Source: Nannobrachium achirus
Lineage: Eukaryota > Chordata > Actinopteri > Myctophiformes > Myctophidae
Assembly: GCA_963921795.1 (NCBI GenBank)
Contig: OY997640.1
Coordinates: forward strand, 49,108,881 to 49,172,880
Length of the DNA: 64,000 bases
Reading direction: 5' to 3'
In this document: one piece after another, positions 56,045 to 64,000 of the stretch
Numbering within the stretch: position 1 is the first letter of the stretch
How the letters are laid out: each line of letters starts with the position of its first letter
Made by a program: the position numbers and the translations under genes
The notes under the pieces: generated by a model
What the model was told of the DNA's origin: nothing
Database searches by the model: none
What the model saw: the letters and a program-made list of their open reading frames with translations, nothing else

Positions 56045-56450
56045 CAGGGGTCTTCAACAGGGGGTCCAGGACCCCTAGGGGGTCCTCAGAGTTACTGCAG
56101 GGGGGCCGCCAAATCTTTGTGTGATAGGATAATTCTTTAAAATTAACAACTTGAACCCTTGCATCCCCTCTGAGGAGAACTTTAGCCAAAAATAGCAGAT
56201 CTACAAGCTCTCAACGCCCAGGCGTAGAGGTAAAAAAAGAGCAGACCAAGTACAGAGTGAAAGGTCAAGTTTACTAAGTATTGACGATTTAAGATTTTAA
56301 GTGGTTAAGTGTCAAACAAGTTTATCTACAAATCTATCTATGAAATCGATGAGAATCTCCATCACACATTTATACAACATGTAGAGGGGGTCCCTGCTTC
56401 ATCTCCCTCTCAACTAAGGGGTCCTTGGCCTGAAAACATGAAGACCCCTG
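56045..56450. mobile_element. hAT MITE (CAGGGGTC family) with 8-bp TSD, copy 3
   Basis: The ends CAGGGGTCTTCAACAGGG and CATGAAGACCCCTG are inverted. TSD CTCTAAAT at 56037-56044 and 56451-56458. The nested TTAA-type MITE is degraded, and the hairpin (56180-56230) has lost most of its right arm. Confidence 0.94.
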
Positions 56451-56647
56451 CTCTAAATGTTCTTCAGAAGTTCTTAAGGTGCGTCCGGTGAGGTTGCGTT
56501 GAAAAAGACCAATGTACACAGGTAGTTCTCACCTGTGCTCTAAGTGGTGACAATCATGGCTCACCCTGGTGATGCAGCTTTTGAAAATGATGTCACAGTC
56601 ACACCCCAACCTCCAAATCCTCGCTGTCAGGGGGTAAACCTTGTATG

Positions 56648-57138
56648 CAGTGGTGGAAAGTAACATTCGCTTAATTACTGTACAATATTGAGATAGTTGT
56701 ACTTTAATTGAGTATTTCCAATTTCCAGTTCTTTTACTTTACTCCTCTACATCTTGAATCCAAAAAATCCAAATATTGTACTTTTACTCCACTACATTTA
56801 GTTGAAAACTTTAGTTACTAGTTACTTTGTAGATTTTGATTATTATTGCAAAACATAGAATAACCACCTATATTTCTGCCATTTGAAAATAGCCGATCTA
56901 CAAGCTCAAATTTTTAGCTTGTAGATCTGCTATTTTCAAAATACTTTTTCATACATTTTATACATTTGGAAAGGTGAAATGGGATACTGCATAATGAGTA
57001 CTTTCTACTTTTGGTACTTTAAGTACATTTTCATAAAATAATGATGTACTTTTACTCAAGTACATTTTTAATCAAATCTACATTGCGGTATTGATACTTT
57101 TACTTAAGTAAAACAATTGAATACTTTTTCCACCACTG
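56648..57138. mobile_element. hAT MITE (CAGTGGTGGAAAGTAAC) with 8-bp TSD
   Basis: The ends CAGTGGTGGAAAGTAAC and TTTTTCCACCACTG are inverted. TSD CTTGTATG at 56640-56647 and 57139-57146. The interior is rich in ACTTTTACT / AGTACTTT steps. A hairpin of the GATCTACAAGCTC family is nested at 56885-56940. Confidence 0.95.
56885..56940. repeat. GATCTACAAGCTC-family hairpin, minimal copy
   Basis: GAAAATAGCCGATCTACAAG and CTTGTAGATCTGCTATTTTC are nearly perfect arms around a short AT-rich loop. The CACAACGC part of the stem is missing, showing which portion is dispensable. Confidence 0.9.
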
Positions 57139-57759
57139 CTTGTATGTCCAAAATAATGTCCAAATAAATAATACAATTATCAAACCCATAGACTTAACTA
57201 ACTTGACTCCGCCACATGGTGGCGAGGAACTCAATACGTCACCATCTGGCAGAGTCAGGTTAAGACCTCTTTAACTTAAAAAGAGAAGTTAAAAAATAGC
57301 AAAGAAAGCTTACAACGTGCCAGGAGCTTGTAGAGCTTTTATTTGTGCTACTTTTGTGTGACCGTAGTTTGACGAAGTAGGACATTAACTTACATAAACA
57401 TAAAAAGTTGAAATATGAAGTAACACGTTTTCTGCCAGACAGCGACGAAAAAGTACCCCACTGCCCTCTTTACAAACTGCTGCACATGTTCTAGCACAAC
57501 TATGTACAGTAACAATGTCTTACTATTGACATAATGCTGTATGCGTGTCCAGCCACCCAATATAACTGAGTGAAAGAAGATTAGCCATTAGCGCATGTGT
57601 TTGTGTCAACAAGTTGTCTGTGCCAAGCTCTTTTCTCTGTTTGTATTTTAGAATTTCTGTACAGTAAAAGGTCATTTTCATTTATTTCATTTTCTTTTTT
57701 TCAAAGCCAGTGAATCTTAACTCTGGTCCTGGGGACTACTGCAAGTTTTCAGTTTTACG

Positions 57760-57905
57760 AGTAGTTTGATCACCACATCCCTATTTTGGGGTGAACATTC
57801 GTCAAAAATTGATTTACAAGCTCACAAATGCATAGCGGAGTGGCTGTTTTTGGTGTGGAGGGAAACCAGAGCAGAGTGGTTTAGTGGTTAAGTGTATTGG
57901 CCTGG
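57760..57905. mobile_element. Degenerate MITE with hairpin remnant
   Basis: CATCCCTATTTTGGGGTGAACATTCGTCAAAAATTG-like flank (in parts), GATTTACAAGCTCACAAATG, and GGTTTAGTGGTTAAGTG at the right. It matches the TTAACCACTT MITE with the hairpin partly decayed. Confidence 0.5.
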
Positions 57906-58220
57906 AGTCACAGGTCTTAAGTAGACCCTGATTGGAATAAAACCTGCCAGTACACTGAAGCCACTTTTCACTCTTGATTACAGCTAATTATTAGATAGAT
58001 TATTAGCAGTTTGCAGAAAAAAGCACAGGAAAGTCCAGTTTACTACAAGGTCTGCTAAGAGGATTTAAACCCAGGAAAGCACTATGGCTTGTTTCCATTG
58101 GGGTCCTTTGTACTCAATGAATGAAAAGGCTTGAAGGCTGGTTCACCAGTTGTTGGACGCACAGGGGTTGGATGATTAATAACTGACTGTTAACTTGTGG
58201 ATTAGTGGTATTCAATCGGT

Positions 58221-58690
58221 AGCCAGATAAGTCGACCTCTTTCAAAGTCGACCCAGACTCTTTTCCCAACGGGTCTGTGGCTAAAAAGATTTGACTAAAA
58301 TCAAATCTGTGCTTCTGGGGGTCCCTGGAACAAAAAGGTTAGCATTAGGGGTCCATCCGTGGAACAAACTATTTTGAGATGGGGTCCACGGCCAAAAATA
58401 CATTTTGGGGGTCCTTAACCACTGATAGGCACATTCTACAAATGTCTTCTAAATCATAACAATTTTCTGAAAAAAACTTATGTGGCCATCAGTGTTTCTC
58501 AAACTTTGTCATGTGAAGGACCCCCAGAATGATATGTATTTGGCTACGGACCCCCATCACAAAATATTTTGTTCCAGGGACCCCCAGAAGCAAATATTTG
58601 ATTTTTGTCTATTCTGCATCTAGCTAAGGCCTCAGACCCGTTGGGAAACGAGTTTGGGGTCGACTTTGAAAGAGGTCGACTTTTCTGGCA
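58221..58690. mobile_element. Foldback with GTCGACCTCTTTCAAAGTCG arms
   Basis: GTCGACCTCTTTCAAAGTCG near 58231 is inverted as CGACTTTGAAAGAGGTCGAC near 58661. The arms extend inward through AACGGGTCTG / CAGACCCGTT and CTTCTGGGGGTCCCTGG / CCAGGGACCCCCAGAAG. No ORF. Confidence 0.88.
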
Positions 58691-60594
58691 TTCATTCAAT
58701 CATGTGCCATCATGGTGGTTGGTGTTTACTCAGGTTTTAGTTCTTGTCCAACCGTACACCAGATGATATACCGGTAACTCATTATCACACCTGAGAGGGA
58801 GGAGTAAAAAGGAGTAATACGCGAAATCAAATGAATAGCATTGAGTTCAAATTAAAGCCTGAATTGACTTTAATGGCACAAAACGAAATACCACTGCCTT
58901 AGACACTGTCGATGGGCAATCTCAGATTACAAGTTGCATGTTATTGAATCTCAAAAGGGTCTGTTTTGATGTTCTACTATGGAATATGTGCCATGGCATA
59001 TAAGGAATACAAGCAGTCCAGATTCAGATGGAGTTGGGGGCAGGGGGGGATTATTGCCTTTTTCCTTGAGGAACTCTATGCCAAAGGAATGGCACTTTTT
59101 TTCTTATGAATTGTATTTTTGTAATAAAATGACTAAAGGACAAAGCATTTTTACAGTAGAAGAGCATTTTAGTCCAGAAGCTTGGTTTTAGGTTTGCATG
59201 TTGAAACTGAGTATTTATTCAGCAACAGAAACGATGGATGACCGTTTTCCCATGTTCTGTCGCAGTGCTATCATTGACTTGCTTTGTTAATTCCATTGAT
59301 CATTCCTCTTAGCATGCTGGCTTAGTCCAGCAAATGTGTTTTGATCCAATTTCATTTCTCACTCAAATTTACCCCCAACATATTGAGTTTTGAAAATGTG
59401 TGTACATTTGAGAAGCACATAATGACCTATTGAACCAGCAGCCAATGGATGCTCACTGGCAGTTGCATTTTATAATGATCGCTTCACAATGAGCTTGTAG
59501 TTATTTTCACATATTCTTTTTATCGTTCATAAATTGTAATCGAGGCTAAAGTTTAAAATGATCGTGATATTGATTTGAAGTCTTATGGCCCAGCCCTACC
59601 ATATGTCCGCCCTCCATTCCTCGTGTAGCAGTCAATGATTGCACAAGGTATGATGTTTTTGGTAACGCCCTACTCCACAATGGCCTTAATTCTGGTTTAT
59701 TCGCTATTGGAAAAGTGCTGTGTTGTTGTACTTGACATGTTTTAAGTTTCATTATGTAATTTCATTCATACAAACACTATTATGGTGTACTCTCAGTACT
59801 TTTATAACAATTTAAAGGATGACGTCGTCCATTATCAACCCATCTTCATATAACTTGTCCTCAAGAATGCGCTCTGTCTAATCTATGTCTCACTCGTTAG
59901 GGATTTTTTTTTCCCTTCAAAGGGGATTTCAATTATATATATTTTAACGCAAGAACAATGGCTTCTATTAGCATGCTAACTTTCCAGGAATAGAAAACCT
60001 GCAGTTTCTATTAGCTTGGATTCCCCATCGATGATATCACTGGTAGGCAGGTTTCTGAATGATACACAGCCCACACAGACACAGGCCAAATAGAAAAAAT
60101 GGTACAATACTACAATGAGCATTAGTGAGGACCAAGATATGTTGAAAATGGGTGAAGTCATCCTTTACACTGAAATAAGTCATTTGCAAAGTACAGTGTT
60201 GCCAATCTTTTACCAAAGCCTTGCATTTTGGTTATTAAATTGCCTTTCCTTGTCCTTGAAAAAAGTCCACTTCTTCAGTGTACTTCTTACCGTAATTGTC
60301 ATACTGTAGAAACAAGAACATTCCGTACATTATCGGTTCGTAAAGATTAAGTTGTTTTTATCTGGCTATTTTTCCCGGATGTGTATGGTCTACAAATTGA
60401 GTTTCCTAGAAAAGGCTTGGCTGAAAATAATCAAATACAGACAGATCTCATATTGAAAACTGGTAAAGATAAACTACTATTGAACTCCGGTTGCGTATCC
60501 TAGTTACAACAGGTGCTATGTCTGAGGTTTCTTGGTTGTATTTTGTATGATTTCATGAATTTCATGAATGTAAATTTCCCACATCTATGAGCCT

Positions 60595-60598
<4 letters not shown>

Positions 60599-60645
<47 letters not shown>
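60599..60645. repeat. (CA)n microsatellite
   Basis: Uninterrupted CA tract. Confidence 0.97.
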
Positions 60646-60648
<3 letters not shown>

Positions 60649-60840
60649 TTTGGTTAGCAAAGTGAACAGATAAAACAAAGAAGCACATGGCATCTTCATG
60701 CCCTGATGGTTTTGATAAATTCTGACTGCAGTGCTTGATGGTACTACTTTGTGTGACAAAATTATAGCTTCCTGTAAGGGAGCACAGTTAAATTAACTTC
60801 ACTTCCTGAATGGTTCTCGGTTTTAATCTGTTCATAGTGT

Positions 60841-61166
60841 TTAAAGGCCAAGGGTCCAGTAATTTAAGCAGGAACTTTTACCAGTCACCAGTTACATTTC
60901 CAACTTTGAACTATGTCGTTAATACCTTAGAGTTGTGTGGAAATAAGAAAAAAAGTCCCCCCCTTCTGTGTTGCCTAGAGGAACCACTCTTTGGCTTGCA
61001 GAGTACATCTTCATGATGTCACTGATCACAAGACCCCACAGTCAATCCTCCAGTTCTAGGCAACACAGAGGGGGGGGGGGGGGGGGGGGACTTTTTTTCT
61101 TATTTCAACACAACTCCTCTAAGGTATTATAGTTCAAAGTTGAAAATGAGTGGTATTCCCCTTTAA
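60841..61166. mobile_element. TTAAAGG foldback with G-run
   Basis: AATACCTTAGAGTTGTGTGG, AAATAAGAAAAAAAGTCCCC and CTGTGTTGCCTAG on the left are inverted on the right. The outer ends are TTAAAGG and CCTTTAA. A run of about 20 G lies at 61070-61089. Confidence 0.82.
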
Positions 61167-61989
61167 GGCAACAACGCTGAAGCAGCAGACCAAATCAGAA
61201 GGAATATTTGGGAATGTTGTACTTATGCCATTGTATTAACCTGTGTATTGATCAATTGAGGAGTACTGCAATACGCAATTGTTTAATCAAACTTTTCCCA
61301 ACACATAAGGTTAGGGTGTGAATACACAATGCATGTAGATACTTGTATTACGTTATACTTGTATTATTTATACTTAGCATTGTTTGCTAAGCCTTTAAAA
61401 TACATTATCTGTTTAGTAGGGTTTCAACAGATGTTGATATGCACAAGTTAATACACTGTAATACAGTGGGTGTAAAAGCAAGTAAAATAAATTGTAGAAT
61501 AAAAGAAACCTTAATTTAATGAAAGTTAATGCAGTCATAATTCCACAGTGGACCATTTTCTTTCTACCCTTTTTACTTACAAGGTTAGCTTCTAAAGTCT
61601 AAAGTAATGGAGTACGTTGTCATCTTTCCCGAACTTGTTTAAACCAATCCTTCCTAGAATGCACTTTATCATTCCAGGGGAAAGAGGGATGCTGAATGAC
61701 TTGATACAAAGTCTATTAATTACAGCTTTCCAGAGAAGAGGGCTACAGTATTGGAACATGGCACATGATTTAATGGTTGCTTTATATGTACTATTATTTT
61801 GTTTGTTTGTTTTTACTATTATTTTGTGTACAATATAAGGGAGTTGACATTTTGTATTAGACAAAGTTGTAGATATGTGAGGCAAGGTTGATATACTTTT
61901 TTTGTACAATGTTGCACGTGTCAGAGTGTCAATGATTGTGAGGTGTATTTAATTAAAGTGTATTTAATTAAAGTTTTTCCAACTTTGAC

Positions 61990-62158
61990 AGGGCTGCTGG
62001 TTTGGTAAATGGTGCATTTATATAGCGCTTTTATCCAAGGCGATTTACATAGATTGTGCATTACATTCACCCATTCACGCACACATTCATACACCGGTGG
62101 CGGAGGAAACCATGCAAGGCACCAACCTACTCACCGGGAGCAATTAGGGGTTCAGAGT
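61990..62158 (-). mobile_element. SINE, 3' part, interrupted by LTR
   Basis: TTTATATAGCGCTTTTATCC and CGGAGGAAACCATGCAAGGC belong to a fish tRNA-SINE whose head lies at 62914-63026. The break falls at AGAGT (62154-62158), duplicated at 62914-62918. Confidence 0.8.
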
Positions 62159-62913
62159 TGATAGCTAGGAAATTAAACCTTTAACTCAGTAATATTATTT
62201 GAAAAGGAAAAGACGCAAGGCCAGATATCAGGAGGGTAAAAGGTGTTCCTTCCATGGTTTATTCAAAGTAAGTGCTCCAGAATACAGAAAGACACAGGTT
62301 TATATAGGCTATTGAAATTAAGTCACTCCTCTTCAAGACACACCTCCAAGTTCCAAAGTACAAGCAGGAAATTACTCAACAAGCAGTCATGGGACAGTCG
62401 AAAGCTGAGGCTGTTGATTGGATTAATCAGTTCACATCCTTTGACAACAGTTAAATGAAACAATAAGTCAATGTAGCAGGCAGGCACTGGGTGATGAACT
62501 GATAGTTGTTGATTGGATGAATCAACAACTGAGGCAGCAAGTCATTGTATGTTTGAGTTCATCACAGGTTTAGCATCCTTTCCCATTGTGAAGTCCCAGG
62601 ATCCTCATCAGTACAGCAGGAAGTGTCAATAGATGCAGACAGCAGAGGAGTGGTGGTCAAAGTCTGATATCTTATAGTCTAATATTTTCCTTTGAGTGGC
62701 TTCTTCTTTCCAACATATGAATCATCATTTGTATACATACAAATGATAAAAATCCTTCTATCAACACCCCCATATCGTAAATACCTTAACTCAGTTGCTA
62801 CTAACAAGGATTTTGGACTTCATGTTATGTTTAAGTTAGCATTTAGTTGCTCATCAATTTGATCAACATGCAAATGATTAAAAGAGAAACACACTATAAA
62901 AATCCATTTATCA
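62159..62913 (-). mobile_element. 755-bp solo LTR with 5-bp TSD
   Basis: Begins TGATAGCT and ends TTTATCA on the plus strand, i.e. TG...CA on either reading, flanked by AGAGT on both sides. On the minus strand it carries a promoter-like CCTATATAAACCTG and, ~55 bp on, a poly(A) signal GAATAAACC, as an LTR should. No internal coding region remains, so recombination between two LTRs left one. A second LTR of the same family starts at 63665. Confidence 0.85.
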
Positions 62914-63026
62914 AGAGTCTTGCTCAAGGACTCTTCGACATTAACTCAGGGGGAGCCAGGATTCGAACTGGGGACCGTTTGTGCTCTAATAGCGGTTTCC
63001 CTACCCCTGAGCTATGCCGCCCCCCC
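62914..63026 (-). mobile_element. SINE, tRNA-like head, interrupted by LTR
   Basis: On the minus strand, GGCGGCATAGCTCAGGGGTA (A box) and AGTTCGAATCCTGGC (B box), then CTTGAGCAAGACTCT, continue at 62158 after removal of the LTR and one AGAGT. Confidence 0.82.
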
Positions 63027-63664
63027 AATAAATGACTCATTCTACCTAAGGGACAGTAGATAAAGGATGAGTATTATAGCTCGTGATTTGTGTATGGCTC
63101 ATTATGTCTATACAAAGAATCTCCTACCGTTGTCTCCAGAGATCTCTGCCTATATAGTGCCTTCTGATATGTCAGGGGAAGTTTGAATTCATTGAATAGG
63201 CTTGAATGCTGGAGAAAAGGTCAAGTGTTATTTCATGCAACAGTAGGGTAACATACTAACTAGCAACAAAATTATTTTGTTGCCAGTAAATGTAAAACCT
63301 CCCACAACATCCGGTTAGCTGTTTACGCCAGTTGGGAGGGGTAGGCAAAAAATAAAATACAAATAACTAAAGACTTATTTAGCTAACAACAGTTGCTCTG
63401 GTGTTTTGTATCATTGTGTCATTTCCCTGGGGAACAAATGGATAGAAAGATATATAATATACTACTGCAATACCATACCCTCATCCCGGCTACATAATCA
63501 CAGAACTAGCTGGGCATTGGGCTCCCTCTATCCTTATGACCGGCCTCCCGTCTTTCCAGGCGTCATTTGGCTGTAAGACAGCAGGCTATAAGATATATAG
63601 GGTGTGTGCAAATATGTTACCCTGTTACTTTATAACTCCCATGACTTCATGGGGATTGATAATT

Positions 63665-64000
63665 TGATAGCTATGAAAATTAAACCTTTATATTACAAAC
63701 ATTAACTAAAAAGGAAAAGACGCAAGGCCAGATATCATGAGGGTAAAAAGTGTTCCTTCCATGGTTTATTCGAAGAAGTTCTCCAGAATACAGAAAGACA
63801 CAGGTTTATATAGGCTATTGAAATTAAGTCACTCCTCTTCAAGACACACCTCCAAGTTCCAAAGTACAAGCAGGAAATTACTCAACAAGCAGTCGTGGGA
63901 CAGTCGAAAGCTGAGGCTGTTGATTGGATTAATCAGTTCACATACTTTGACAACAGTTAAATGAAACAAGTCAATGTAGCAGGCAGGCACTGGGTGATGA
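63665..64000 (-). mobile_element. Second LTR of the same family, cut by window end
   Basis: TGATAGCTATGAAAATTAAACC matches the start of the LTR at 62159 with small indels. TATATAGG and the poly(A)-signal region are conserved. Whether it is another solo LTR or part of a longer element cannot be seen. Confidence 0.8.

Larger units (their letters stand above)
52569..64000. other. rnf150 3' flank / intergenic repeat mosaic
   Basis: No protein-coding gene recognised. The rnf150 3' UTR occupies an undetermined first part. Named elements are listed separately. The 59.2-60.6 kb and 61.2-61.95 kb stretches hold only AT-rich unique-looking DNA, the latter with TGTATTTAATTAAAG twice near 61945-61973. 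Confidence 0.7.

Overview
This window is nuclear DNA of a vertebrate, almost certainly a ray-finned (teleost) fish. Coding exons have GT-AG introns. Three vertebrate gene families are recognisable: GPRIN3, FNDC7 and RNF150. The non-coding DNA is full of elements typical of fish: hAT elements with 8-bp target duplications, TTAA-type foldbacks, tRNA-derived SINEs, Helitron ends, long CA/GT/TA/CT microsatellites and a solo LTR. I cannot name the species. There are no bacterial-type operons, CRISPR arrays or phage genes.

Layout: (1) 3919-6204, minus strand: a single large coding exon for a GPRIN3-like protein of 761 aa, with a probable non-coding first exon ending at 8202. (2) 9990-18353, minus strand: a 12-exon fndc7-like gene with a signal peptide, eight fibronectin III-like domains, and a short proposed terminal exon. 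(3) 18.4-31.1 kb: a repeat-rich intergenic region. It holds two broken, tandem copies of the fndc7 exon 9-8-7 segment, a long palindromic MITE in each copy, and a Helitron nested inside a Helitron in one copy. (4) 31137-52568, plus strand: the complete seven-exon coding sequence of rnf150, a PA-domain, single-pass RING-H2 E3 ligase of 427 aa; its 11-kb first intron carries many elements. (5) 52.6-64.0 kb: no further gene recognised. This stretch is a mosaic of hAT MITEs and foldbacks, plus a 755-bp solo LTR inserted in a SINE and a second LTR cut by the window end.

The three genes are not a functional unit. GPRIN3 is a membrane-associated G-protein effector, the fndc7 product is predicted secreted or surface-attached, and RNF150 is an endomembrane ubiquitin ligase. 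The most instructive part of the window is its repeat biology. Paralogous empty sites prove two Helitron insertions between A and T. Eight-bp duplications delimit seven or more hAT elements. A short high-stability hairpin family (arms containing GATCTACAAGCTC) recurs at least nine times, often as the innermost layer of a three-level nested element. A foldback with perfect 29-bp arms encloses a core of telomere-like CCCTAA repeats.
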